A stretch of DNA of 64,000 bases, from positions 620,001-684,000 of the forward strand of contig OZ020259.1 of assembly GCA_963971285.1 (NCBI GenBank), given 5' to 3'. The DNA comes from Astropecten irregularis. Its lineage: Eukaryota; Echinodermata; Asteroidea; Paxillosida; Astropectinidae. Within the stretch, counting starts at the first letter, position 1; each line of letters starts with the position of its first letter. A program made the position numbers and the translations under genes. The notes under the pieces are model-generated. The model did no database searches. It had not been told where the DNA came from and saw only the letters and a program-made list of their open reading frames with translations. Of this stretch, positions 29,366-40,800 are shown in pieces.

Positions 29366-29677
29366 AGCGTGTCAATTGTCTTATCTTGTGAAATTAGCAA
29401 TTGAATGTTGAGATTTTAAATATTATCAAATATAAAAAGAAAAGAAAAAAAGTTGTTTCTTTTGAGAATTAATTGTGCTTATAATTGTGAATTGTGCTTA
29501 GATTAATCCAACTTATTAAAAGGGTAAATTGTTGATTTAATATGGATTTGAAATTGATCTTTCAAATTATTGATAAAAATTCGCTGTGTAATATCATTAT
29601 TAAGCATCATTTGATCAAAATTCTCAAATTAGAAAGATGCTTATTAGTAACATTGTAAATATTCGTGTGCAAATGGC

Positions 29678-30398
29678 TTAAAGGTAATATCAAATACTTT
29701 GGTTCTTGTCAAAGAATATGCAGATTCGTTGGCAAAATATCAAGAAAGATACAGTAATCTGTGAAATTTGCAGGCCCATACGGTGCCCACTTTTTTGAGA
29801 AAACAGTGAAAAACGCGCACGGTATTTTTAAAACCAGTTTTCGTAGGTTTTTGGGTATTCTGCAGATCAAAATTGTTTTTGGTCAGGATTATTTTTCAGG
29901 ATAAATGCAGCATTTCAGGCAGAAAATCTTTAATGTATGTTTCTACCATCACAATCGTTATATCCTGTAAATCATGGGTAATATTTATGGGTGTCGATCC
30001 CGGGGGGGGGGGGTGATGGGGTGTATTATCACCCCCCCCCCCCCCCCCCCCCCCCCAATATTTTGAGGTTGAATGTAATTCAATTTTATTGTAGAGACAT
30101 ATTACATGATCCTTGTTGTTTTGTTAGTCTTCGCAATGAATTTGTAATGTTTCATTCTTCTGAATATCGTTTTTAAATGCTCTGAAATGCGACTTTTCGA
30201 CTCTGTTTTATTAAAAAGTCCCTGGTTTGGGAGGGGGATATCCCACCTCCCACAGCCTCCACCGGCTCGGTCGCTTCGTTCCCTCACATATAGGACACCA
30301 AATCACCAATCATCCCCCCCCCCAATCATGAACAGAAATCGACACCAGTGGTAATATTTCTGATTCGTTATGCTACCAAAGTACGATACTACCTTTAA
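29678..30398 (+). repeat. Rpt1 copy 10 (B form) split by an insertion
   Basis: Forward B copy with both ends kept (TTAAAGGTAATATC and GATACTACCTTTAA). It is interrupted at 29987-30349 by another element. Removing that element and one copy of its 10-bp duplication leaves a continuous Rpt1 sequence. Confidence 0.85.
29987..30349. mobile_element. Nested insertion, 363 bp, 10-bp TSD
   Basis: The direct repeat GGTAATATTT flanks it exactly (29977-29986 and 30350-30359). Terminal inverted repeats are ATGGGTGTCGAT and ATCGACACCAGT (10 of 12 pairs). The interior has a G run, then a long C run near 30030-30055, and GGTCGCTTCGTTCCCTC. A 9-10 bp duplication suggests a Mutator-like element rather than hAT; this is an inference. 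No transposase frame. Confidence 0.82.
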
Positions 30399-30588
30399 TG
30401 CTGCCTTTAGAGCTCTTCAGATTGATTTTAACTTTTGCATGTATTGTGTATAGAGATAATTCAGTATTTATATTACTATGATTCTTACCTTTTGATTAGT
30501 CAAGTGTAAAATTAACATAATTCAACATCATTTTGGGTTAATTTCAAAGGTAATAACCAGCTTCTTGCTGTAAAAATGCATATGATGC

Positions 30589-31113
30589 AAGAACAAGTCA
30601 CATGTGTAAAAAAAAAGTCACATGTGTAAACAAAAGAAGTCACATGTGTAACAACATGTAACATGTGTAAGAACAGATAACATGTGTAATAACAAGCCAA
30701 ATGTGTAAGAACAAACAACTGTGTAAGAACAAGTCACATATGTCTAAGAAAAAAATACGTGTAAGAACATTTACATGTTTAAGAAAAACACATATGTAAG
30801 AACATGTAACATATATTGTGTAAGAACATGTAACACGTGTAAGATGTGTTTCAAGAACAAGTAACATGTGTAAGAAAAAACACGTGTAAGAACATGTAAC
30901 ATGTGATAAGAACATGTAACATGGGATAAGAACAAGTAACATGTGTTAAGAACAAGTAACATGTGTAAGAACATGTCACATGTGTAAGAAACAACATGTG
31001 TAAGAACATGTAACATGTATAAGAACAAACCACATGTGTAACTTGTAATAGTGTAAGAACAAGGCACATGTGTAAGAACAATTAAGGCACATGTGTTACA
31101 ACATACCACATGT
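30589..31113 (-). repeat. Minisatellite, approx. 19-bp unit rich in ACATGT
   Basis: Degenerate tandem units of the type GTAAGAACAAGTAACATGT over about 520 bp. Because of the repeat, long open frames on the minus strand read as His/Thr/Val/Leu-rich low-complexity peptides; they are not genes. Confidence 0.9.
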
Positions 31114-31785
31114 AAATGACACATAAGTGTGACATTGTTACATGTATTATAATTATGTGTTTGATAATTCATATCAATTTTTAGAATACGGTTTTCGGGG
31201 ATGCTTTGCTTCATTTTAATCGAAATGAAATACATGGAAATAAATTAAGTGATTTTGTGTGAAATTGTTTTATTGTAATCGTTATATTATTGTTATTTTT
31301 ATTTATTCAGAATAAATAATTATTGTGAATGGTTGTGGAAAAGGTTCGTTTCTTGAAAGCAGGCTTATTTAAAGTAGACAGTATTTTGTCGGTTAAAAGT
31401 CATAGAACGGGCACTCATGTTTTGTCTAATCCACAAAGAACTCCATTTCGATTGGCAGATTTGAAGCATCGGGGCAGATTTTGATTCATATTTTATTATT
31501 GTTTTACATTTTTTTCTGAAATAACAGTAACTGTAATTAAATCTTGACCATTCTTTTTCAGCCTATCCTATGAAAACGTATACATCTTGCTGTGTTGTCA
31601 AAGGAGATAATTTAAATTTAATTCTCCATTAAGGTGTCAGGAAATTGTCTTTAATCAGTGGATTACTATTTGCACATAACAGTTTTTTTATCGGATCATT
31701 AATTCCGAAAATGGAAATAAAATAGTCATTACGACTTCAGCGTAGTCCAATAATATCGGAATACATGTGCTGCGTGTCCATTTTT
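31114..31785. other. Intergenic, nothing recognised
   Basis: AT-rich, no gene-like features. Confidence 0.4.
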
Positions 31786-32124
31786 AAGGTACTATGATAC
31801 TTTGGTAAAGTTGATAGAACAGCTGCGGTCTGTTCATAATTTGATTTGTCATGGAATAAAAACAAAGCTGCGACATTTTCACCTCAGTTGATGATTGAAA
31901 ACAGTAAAAAAAAAACCAGCGAAATTATTACGCGAAATTGTAATGCAATTGTAATTGTGAGGTTTTGATCTCGGATATCAAAACTGTTTTCGGTCTTTTT
32001 TTTTTACACATTTCTGGATAAATACAGCATTTCAGGCGGAAACATTTTAAAGGTATACCAGGTCCATCTTTATACATTGTAGGTTATAGGTAAATCTGTA
32101 AACATGTATGATAGTACCTTTAAA
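31786..32124 (+). repeat. Rpt1 copy 11 (variant first half)
   Basis: Has the shared half (CATTTCTGGATAAATACAGC, CAGGCGGAAACATTTTAA, GATAGTACCTTTAA), but its first half matches neither the A nor the B form closely. It may be a third variant. Confidence 0.65.
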
Positions 32125-32330
32125 GTAACAATTACAATACAGATCCAACGGACAAAAAATGGAAAGACCTGACAACAATGTGAGCGCACCGAATTCAAAT
32201 GTTGCTTATTACCTCATTAAATTATGCACTTAACAGAACAACAATACCACTTTTACATTACGCTGTTATAATTATTACAGCCCGCGGAAAAAGAATCCTT
32301 TATCATCACGAAGTGACGTATGGTGTCTAG

Positions 32331-32705
32331 CTAAAGGTAGCTTCATACTTGAGCTTTTACCAACTAAATACAGATTCATGACCAGATATATCAAGGAATA
32401 TACAATAACAGTCATCTGTGAAATTTCTAGTCCCATACGGTGCCCATTTTTTTTTTTTTTACAGTGAAAAATTAAAAATAATAAACGCAGACGGTTTTTT
32501 TTTTCAGATCATAGAAGTTTGGATCTCCATGAGATCAAAACTATTTTGGTCATCGGTTTTACTCTTTTTTGGATAAATATAGCATTTCATGCAGTATAAA
32601 TTTAACGGTATGTTACTACCATCACCATCGTTATACCCTGTGCGTTTAGGTAAATCGTGAAGATGTATGTTTTGGTATGCTACCAAAGTATGATACTACC
32701 TTTAA
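32331..32705 (+). repeat. Rpt1 copy 12 (B form)
   Basis: Forward B copy from CTAAAGGTAGCTTCATACTT to GATACTACCTTTAA. It includes CCCATACGGTGCCCA and the shared half. Confidence 0.75.
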
Positions 32706-33028
32706 CTAAATGAAAAGAGTTCATACAGACGTATGCAAGACGGGCACAAGAAATACAAATAAAAAGAAAAGGAAAATGTTAAAAACACAATCGAAACAAA
32801 AACATGGTGACGAAATGTTCCACAGTTGATGACACATATAACTTTGTGAGCCTAGATTTGGGATGGACTATTGTCATTATATTGGTGGGGTATAGGGTAA
32901 AGGTGGTTGGTTTTTGGTATACACATAAAACGATTCAAAATGTTGATTCAATCAGAACCCTTACAACTTCTGCCGTCGACGACCGCGGGTTTTCGTCAGG
33001 TTGTCAGACCACTGGCATTATAGGGCGT

Positions 33029-33218
33029 TTTATACGAAACGGAGGTTTAGGCTCAGGCTCCAGCTCTGTCATCCATATGCTAAAAAATATAGCTTGTGGT
33101 ATTACATTTCTTTTTTAAATTAGAGAATCTACTTCCGAACCGCGGCCAAAAACCAAAACCCAAGTTATTTCAGAATGGATTCAAGAAATGATGTCTGATA
33201 CGGACTCCGTTTCGTAAA
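33029..33218 (+). mobile_element. Family G repeat
   Basis: Inverted ends TATACGAAACGGAGG and CTCCGTTTCGTA. Words TCCAGCTCTGTCATCCATAT and AGAGAATCTACTTCCGAAC are shared with 48.98-49.24 kb. It ends about 180 bp beyond the GPCR stop codon. No coding capacity. Confidence 0.65.
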
Positions 33219-33400
33219 CGTCCACGCGCGCCATCTTTGTGAATCTCAAACTGCCACTCTGACATCAGCTGTGACCGACTCGACCGGTTGATTGACCAGA
33301 GACGTCCTTGTCGAAGAGGTTGAACTCGGGGCGAACAGGCCAAGTCTCCGGTACCCTGGTCCACTCCGGTCGGTCTCTGCACGGTCGACCTTCTGCCCCG

Positions 33401-36400
33401 TCATGGATTATCGCTGGCCTGATCCGAAGTTTGGGAGGAAACCGTGAGCTCGACGTTGCAGTCTTCTGAGGACGTGGACTCCCTGAGGGTAGATTCTTCT
33501 TCGTAGATTTCTATTGACTCCACTTCCTGCGATCCGTCTATTCTGGCCGTCGAGGATATTTTGCGTGAACGGTGGCTGCGACGGGTACGGAATTTCACCG
33601 ATGTGGTTGTATTCGTGCTTGTCTCGATCGCACGGCCCTGCTTCTCCGTGGCCTGGTCAGAGGGGGGATCCTCCCTTGAGCTGGTGTTCTGTTCTGCTGC
33701 TCGTCGTAGACGTCGTGTCAAAGGTGCGAGGCGATGACTTCCTCCGGTCTTCCCCCATTCATCTCGGGTCTCGTTCTTTCCTTCTCTGGTCCAAGCTGTG
33801 CTGGGGCCCCGCTTCTTACCTTGTGTCAAGGAGGATGTGGGTCCACCTGGGGACATCCTCCCGCGGGTGGATAGCGGTGGGAGGGATTGTTTCGTTCCCA
33901 TCCTTCCAGTCAATCCATCGCTCTCCATGTCTGATGACGGATCGTCGAAGCATAGCCGAGGGGGGAGGTGTATGATAGGTGCTCCTCCGCCTGGCATGTT
34001 GTGTACCTCATTCTTTCTCCTGCTCCTGGATAGCTTGGCCTCTGCCTTGTGACTGGTTGATGCTTGTGACTGCTCTGAACACGCCATGCTGGTAGAAGGC
34101 AGGGATTCACAGGGAGCACCCGGGCAGGCAGTCATCTCCACCGACTCGCTGGTCAAGCGGTGCAAATGGACAAAGAAGGGCGCCTCCTGGCAGGCGGTCC
34201 TTGAGCACGAGCTCCCACTCGCCGCGTCGCACTCTTGCAAGGCGTCATTCTCCAGGTTTCCATCCCCGTAAACATGTCGGTTGGTGGCCCTATGCCTTCC
34301 TGAATGCCCCGCGTTTTTGGCGTTGATGGCGAAAACTATGGTAGACCGTCGGTAGTCAACTCGACCGGCCGGTAAGCACAGTCGCATCAGGAGCTTCCGC
34401 ATGGTCTTCCTCATCCGGCGGTTGAGCATCGTATGCACGTACGGACTCAGCACGGCATTGCCGAACGCCAAGAAGGTCACCGTTGTGATCCACCAGCGAC
34501 CGATAGCGTACGGGTCATTCATCATCGGCCAGTCGCCTCGCGCAGCATACCATCCCGATCGCGCCTCCTTCAAGAAATGAGCGACGGTCCAGATGTTAGC
34601 CACGGCGTAAGCCGTCCAGCAGAAGAAGAACGTACCGAAGACGACTAGGATGATCCTGGCCGCGTGAGCGCGGTGACGGGGCGGTCTCCATGCCGGCCGC
34701 GAGGCGGCGTAACGGACACGCCGTCTCCCGGTCCTAACCCTCCCACCATCACCTACGGTGCTACCGCTGCCTCCGGTGCCCGGAGCCCGAGAGGACTGGT
34801 CGTCTACTCGCCTAGACTGGGACCTAGCTGCACGGAAGATGTAATAGTTACTGACCGAGACCACAGCGAGTGGAGCAAGGAACCCAGCGATGAGGACACA
34901 GCAGGAGTAGACGGGTGAGTACGTCCAATCCACGGTGCAGTGGTGGGTAGCCGGTAGGAATCGGTACAAGCCCACGCCCAAAATTGGCAAGAGCGAGAAG
35001 ATAACTGCAATCAAAACATGTGATGAAAGCTTAGGATAATCGTAGATTTAAATTTCATGAAAAGATTGCGGGAAACTGCTCAGAGTTTGCACGACCTGAT
35101 GGCCGGGCCGATTTCACTAAAAAGTTTGCGATCGTCGCTAAAGCCCCAAACCATCGCTAAACGGAAAATTGGTACTCAAAGTAGCGATCGATTTACCATT
35201 TAGCGATGGATTTGGGCTTTAAAGATGATCGCAAAGCGTTAGTGAAATCGGTCTATTTCACCAAACTCATCGTAACTCAGTATCAATCGTAGTAGTTATG
35301 ATGCTTTGCAGCCCTACGTGTCTATAATTTGCAACAGTCAAAGTCGTTAGTTTTTAGATCCTAGATTTAGATGTGGCACTAACCTGCAACGCACCAACTT
35401 GAAGCTAGCATGATTTTGGCTCGGAGCGTTGTCATGACAACCGAATAGTCCAGCGTGTGCACTATTGTACAATACCTGAAGATGAGACAGAAGGCAACAT
35501 GTCACCGAAAAATGTTGGTTTTTGCACAATCTTTTTTATTCTTCAATCTCATCTAACACAATGTCTAGAATTTTCACCATTACCTGTCAACGGACACACA
35601 TGCCACGGACAGCGTAGACGCCAGACAAAGCAACTGACTGATGAAGGCTGTAATCTGACATACGATGTCCCCTAAGAGCCATTGATTGATGTCACCCGAC
35701 ACTAAAGTGATGAAGGCAAACGGCATGTCCAGGATGACTCTCAGGAGGTCCGTAGCTGCCATGTTTATCATCAGCATTGCTGTGTGTGAACAGAATAATC
35801 GAAACCGAATCAGACCAATGTAATATCAGTAGCGTCCTTTCTTTTGTTTACAAACAGTTGTTTACAAACAACCGTCGGCTCGTGGCTGGCATGTGCGACC
35901 AAATAAATCAAAACATTAATTTTATCTTAGCGCAATGCGACCAAATTTAACATTTTGTACAAACTACGAATTTCAAATGCAAATGACAATGCCTGAGAAA
36001 ATATTTTACTTCATAAACGTTGGCTCACGAATCGTGAGAAAAATAAACTTTAAGCGAACTCAGGCAATAAAACAAGTGGTTGCCTTTTTCCACTTTTACC
36101 TCTAAAGGTATGATTGTTAAAGGTTACAGAACAGCACTCACACTCTGTCTGATCGAACATGTACATGAAATAATAAAACTGAGCTCAATCGGACATCTGA
36201 GTCACGAGAAAACAGCAAAAACCCGACTCAATTTTTCGTATAAACCATAGAGAATGGTTTTCATCTTACCCCGACATCAAAACTGTTTTCGGTCTTTGTT
36301 TTACCAAATTTTGGATAAAAATACACCATTTCAGGCGGAAATATTTTAACGGTATGTTTCTACCAGCACCATCTTCATACCCTGAAAGTTACACGTAAAT

Positions 36401-36609
36401 CTGTGAACATTTCTGTTTGGGTATGTTACCAATCCTGTACTGTACTTTTATACGCATCTTTCTATACTTGATATCAATGTGAACTTACCAGTTATGGGTT
36501 CGTTGTTTCTCGTATTGTACGTGACCCAGCACATCCCAATGTTGCCCACGATGGCTAGAACTATCATAGTCCCGAGAACTGCGATCTCCACCACCAGCCA
36601 AACGGGCAT
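33401..36609 (-). CDS. Class A (rhodopsin-like) GPCR, 4 exons
   Basis: Plasma-membrane receptor of 670 aa. Exons on the minus strand: 36489-36609, 35584-35779, 35384-35475, 33401-35004, all GT-AG, total 2013 nt. The start is firm: TAA lies in frame two codons upstream. Features: TM1 with GN (about residues 5-30), TM2 AATDLL, TM3 Cys in GDIVCQ and DRYCTIV at its end, the ECL2 Cys in HHCTVDW, TM5 near 170-193, a basic third loop of about 57 aa, TM6 FFFCWTAY, TM7 NAVLSPYVH, and a Ser/Arg/Thr-rich C-terminal tail of about 325 aa. The CWxP proline is missing and NPxxY reads SPYVH. No TM7 Lys, so it is not an opsin. The IFRAARSQSRRV region and long tail recall GPR161, but orthology is unproven; the ligand is unknown. 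Introns hold MITE C/D and an Rpt1 copy. Confidence 0.88.
35106..35252. mobile_element. MITE family D copy in the GPCR intron, 147 bp
   Basis: Near-perfect palindrome. Left end GGGCCGATTTCACTAAAAAG; right end GCGTTAGTGAAATCGGTC. The interior reads ATCGTCGCTAAAGCCCCAAA and back. The second copy is at 52.37 kb. It lies in the intron between GPCR exons 3 and 4. Confidence 0.8.
35253..35330 (+). repeat. MITE family C fragment
   Basis: Begins CTATTTCACCAAACTCATCG and stops after GATGCTTTGCAGCCCTACG, so only the first half of family C is present, joined directly to the end of a family D copy. Confidence 0.65.
36101..36450 (+). repeat. Rpt1 copy 13 (A form) in GPCR intron 1
   Basis: Complete A copy from TCTAAAGGTATGATTG to CTGTACTGTACTTTTA, inserted between coding exons 1 and 2 of the receptor. 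Confidence 0.82.
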
Positions 36610-36621
36610 CGTTTATCGCCT

Positions 36622-36958
36622 GTTGTTATACTGGCCCGGTCCAATATAAAGAACTATCACACCCCCGTTGGTCGGTGGAGGTTTCGCCGCGAGTTCCTTA
36701 ACCGGTTATATTGGTCCGGTCCAATATTAAGAACTATCACACCCCCGTTGGTCGGTGGAGGTTTTGCCGATATGTATTTCCTTAACCGGTTATAACTATA
36801 GCACTCCCGAGGATTTGGTGAACGGGGTTTTCCCCCGAGAATTCCCAAATCGGTTATATTGGCCCGGTCCAATATAAAGAACTATACCACGCCCAAAGGT
36901 GGTTGAATTAAGTTTTCCCGGAGAATTCGCTGAGGCGATTCACTATATTGGGTCTGCC
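36622..36958. promoter_or_regulatory. Tandem array of paired CCAAT-type sites upstream of the GPCR
   Basis: Four units of about 64-84 bp begin at ttata (36626, 36706, 36790, 36854). The first, second and fourth carry a palindromic core of the type ATATTGGTCCGGTCCAATAT, that is an ATTGG and a CCAAT facing each other across 6 bp, followed by AAGAACTAT and CCCCGTTGGTCGGTGGAGG. The array starts about 13 bp upstream of the receptor's ATG, so it lies in its 5' UTR or core promoter. CCAAT boxes are NF-Y sites in animals; that it works as a promoter is inferred. Confidence 0.5.
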
Positions 36959-37544
36959 ACATCTTAATTCAGCTTCGCAGATGACTATTAATTCAATCTG
37001 GCTCTTACAACTGGAAGGTGTAACCTACTTAATATCAATCTCTTATAACTGTTGGGGAGCAGACTTGATGGTTAAGCAGGTTAGATCTCGGAGCCAATAC
37101 CAACAATTATAGTTATATAATCATCCGAGCCTGCATGCCGTGGATTTCACAGGTCTGTTTCCTCCGCCGTCGATTTGTCTCTACAGTGTGATAGAGGGAC
37201 TCTTAATTGCTACGTTGAATTAAAAATTTTGCTCACTCATCAGCAAGCCCAAGTGTAGAAAGTTAATTACAATGTTGCTCAACAAGTTGGGGAACCCACG
37301 GTGTATTATGTTAACCCGTCCGACTAATTAATTAAATCTCTTCAGGGAGGACAGTGGGACGGCAAGAATAATTAAACTTGTCTGCCAGAGCGATTATCAT
37401 GTTCTTCAGTTAATCTTCGTCAGTCCAGTCGAGCAAATTTTGCCGTCAAAAGAAAAATCTGGAATCGATGTTGCACATCCGATCGCTTCAGCCTGTTTCA
37501 GTGTGGATAAACAAAACGAAAACACACTAATACACATTGATTTT
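36959..37544. other. Intergenic, nothing recognised
   Basis: No gene seen. The flank probably belongs to the receptor's upstream region. Confidence 0.4.
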
Positions 37545-37880
37545 AAAGGTATAATTAATACCTGATTTGTAACGGTCACAGAACAGCACTGACACTTTGT
37601 CTGATCCAGCGTGTACATGAAAATCCTGTGAAAATTTGAGCTCAATCGGACATCTGAGTCACGAGAAAATAGCGAAAACCAAACTCAGTTTTTCTTATGA
37701 AACGTAATTAAAGAAGGGTTTTGATCTTTCCCAAGATCAAAACTGTTTTCGGTCTTTGTCTTACTAATTATTTTCAGGACAAGTACACCATTTCAGGCAG
37801 AAATATTTTAACGGTATGTTTCTACCGCGGCACCATCTTCATACTCTGAAAGTTATTGGTAAATCTGAAATGTTTCACAC
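37545..37880 (+). repeat. Rpt1 copy 14 (A form)
   Basis: Forward A copy from TTTTAAAGGTATAATTAATA. It includes GAGCTCAATCGGACATC and ACGGTATGTTTCTACC, and its end is truncated after GTAAATCTGAAATG. Confidence 0.78.
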
Positions 37881-40800
37881 TCTAAGCAATAATAATGAAT
37901 AACTCCCTTAGCACGTACCTTTTTATGCGACACATTTAACTTTTGCCGAGGCGAAGAGGTTGAACACGGACATTTTGATTTCAAGATCGACGAGGAGCCT
38001 AATTGGAGTCCTAACAAACATTCTCTCTCTAGGACTGGCAAAATGTAATGAACATCGAGACGATTATTCAAGCTCTACTTAGTAAGGGATTCCATTGTAT
38101 CTCCGGCTCCGCTAAAGGAAGTAATGACTATATTTATATGATTCCCGGTCGCTAATGAGGGAAGAGCAACAGTAACAAACAAGACTAATTGATGCCATTT
38201 TCAAGGATTCGTCTTCGAACCTCGCAATTAAAAAACTTTAAAACTTCCTCATTAGGCTCAGAGGGAAATCTTTCATCGGCTGTCTGTGCTCAGATTGGTT
38301 TAATATACCTCACCCGTCGTTCTGTGTGTAAGAGTCTGCAGTATTAAAACCGAGGACTTGAAGAAATTTAATGAGAAATTGGGTCCACGGTTCAGGGGAA
38401 CTGGTCCACGTTGTGGAAGACCACGGTATATAAAAAGTTAATGGTGGCGCTGTTGGCCAAGCAAGTTCTAAGTCATCTGCGAAACAAAAGCTGAATTATA
38501 CATGGTCCACAATTGGAGGCATACAACCTATGTTACCGGATATGAATTATACATGTCAACCGTATAATACTGCGGACTACAGGACAATAATAGGCCTATG
38601 TCCACTGAGCCTTTATGCGGACTCACACACGTCCTCACAATGTCTCCACAGAATAATGGGTTTTTAGTGCTTCAAACTTTTGTTGAGACTTAAGAAAGTT
38701 TGGCCTGCATGGTTTTGAAGGTGGAGGGTTGCTTCAAAAACTGCTAGCAAGTTGTTCAGGAAAGTGAAATTTTGAGGTGATTTTCTCCCCAAGGGGCAAT
38801 TACCAAAATATTTCATCAGCTAACAAACCAAAAAAATTAAAATAATAAGACAGATGAGGGTTCAAGCTACCATTTGCGTTACCAAAGAAACATGAACTCT
38901 TAGATGAGGTTTTCAAAACTGTGAAGTTAAGGCTTTAAAAACTTTTTCACTACAAAAATTTAATTAAGTCAATGGGATTTTGTGGTGCACCTTTCGCGTT
39001 CTGCTTGAAATAGGCATAGCGCCACCATTTGGTGTAAATTAGCCAGTCATGCTGTACGGATACAGCGAGCACTAAAGAATACACATGATTTCGTTGTAAC
39101 AGGTGAATTTTGTTCGCTTTATCCATTCAAAATACTCGCATTTTAACACACACACGTGAATCGTGATTTAGTAAGTGAATATAGTTTTGGCAAAAAGCTA
39201 GATGTGGAACGATCTTCTGGTAGTAAAGTTGGACGCCATCACCGTTTTGCCCACAAGTTTTGCTGATTTTAACCGCAGGTAAGTGTGTCACGAGTCATCC
39301 TTGTTGGTCCATTCAAGTAGGGGGCATTTTGCAGGTCTAGAAGGCCTTGAAATGACTGAAAGTAAAGCAGAATTACAGGGGAAAAGTTTGCCAGTCTGTG
39401 CATGATCAGTGCAACGTGATGGTAGAATGAGAATGTAATTTCATGTACATGTAGGCCTACTTGACTGGTTGTGTACAATAACAATGTCTATGTGAGATGT
39501 CAACTGTGTAACTTCTCGGGCCTTTCAACATTTTACTGGGGTTATAGTTATTAGTGGGCTTTAGTTCACAAGGATTATTTGCAGACCCCCATTATTTCCC
39601 TCAAAAATCAAAGCCCTGTCCTCTTTCCACAAATTTTACCTTAACCTTGCAAACAATAACATTGAAGATGACATCACAATGAACTGGTCAACATAATTAT
39701 TTAGGTGAAGTTCGTTTACTGTAGTGTAGAAGCTATGTCCGAAAATAATAAAGCACACTAACCCCATTTTATTACAAGATAGCGAGACTTTTATTGATTT
39801 TCTCTTGTCTTTTCGTGTGGCATATTGAAATCTCTTCACGATTTTCATTTGGAAATTATTTTTCCGGCAACGTCATTCTTCTGATTGGCCAATTCTAGAT
39901 ACGACATGCCGGCCGCCTTTATCTAAAGTTTATTTTGTCGGAGGAAGTTTCAAAAACTGTACATGTAAATTAATTGGCCAATCAGAGTTTGGGAACGTCA
40001 AAATAGCGTTTGCTGGAAGAATGCCAGTGCCGGCTTTGCCTTTTCATTATTTGTTTTCTTTTTAAATTGATTTGAATATTTTATTTTAGGAAGGAATTCT
40101 GCAAACTATTTCCACTTTCCTTTTACGGAATCGATGGTTATCAGTTGGTGTACAATTAGATCTACGTTAAAATGGTTTTTCAAAATGTTAAAATTACTTT
40201 CTATACTTAGCAACCCGACTTAGCAATCCGACTTAGCAATCCGCCTTCTGTTAGAGTTTCCTCGTTTCTGGAATAGTGTTATTTGTGACAGTGGGTTTGG
40301 GGATATTTATTGTCACAAGTATTTTGAAGACTAAGTGTAGATCTGGTGGGGAAGGGGGAGGTAGGGGGCGGAGTATTGGCAATCTCTGGTTGGTCTCTAT
40401 CCCAGTCCAGGCAACTTAGAGGTTGAAAAGAGTTCAGATGTGGTTTCCAATTTCCTGGGGTTCGGATTTGGTTTTTCCCTTCACAATGGTCTAACCGAGA
40501 TTTGACCTTCGCTCCCAATTTCACGATCTTCCGTAATCATTCCCCTCCATTTGGCACTTCCTGGAAATTTGTCTGACCAGGCCAAATGAGAACCAAACCA
40601 CTGCCCTAACTAGTGGACTTTAATCAAATCTGTCGGCATCTTGGGGCTGAATATCTTGTGGCTTACTACCCCTCCCCTGTGCTGGCCCTTAACCACTAGC
40701 CACTTAAAATACTCTGTGGCTTAAGGTATTCCATGCATGTAGGCCTACATAAAGTTAGTAAGATAGCCAAGGATGAAAAACATCATTTGATTTGATAGTT

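Noticed and set aside
30589..31113. CRISPR-like array of spaced repeats
   Set aside because: Units are contiguous and degenerate with no unique spacers, in a eukaryotic genome.
30640..31235. Several long minus-strand frames rich in Cys, His, Thr and Leu
   Set aside because: Produced by the 19-bp minisatellite; no start, splice or domain evidence.
33401..36609. Opsin identity for the GPCR
   Set aside because: The retinal-binding lysine of TM7 is absent (Phe aligns there) and NPxxY is altered.
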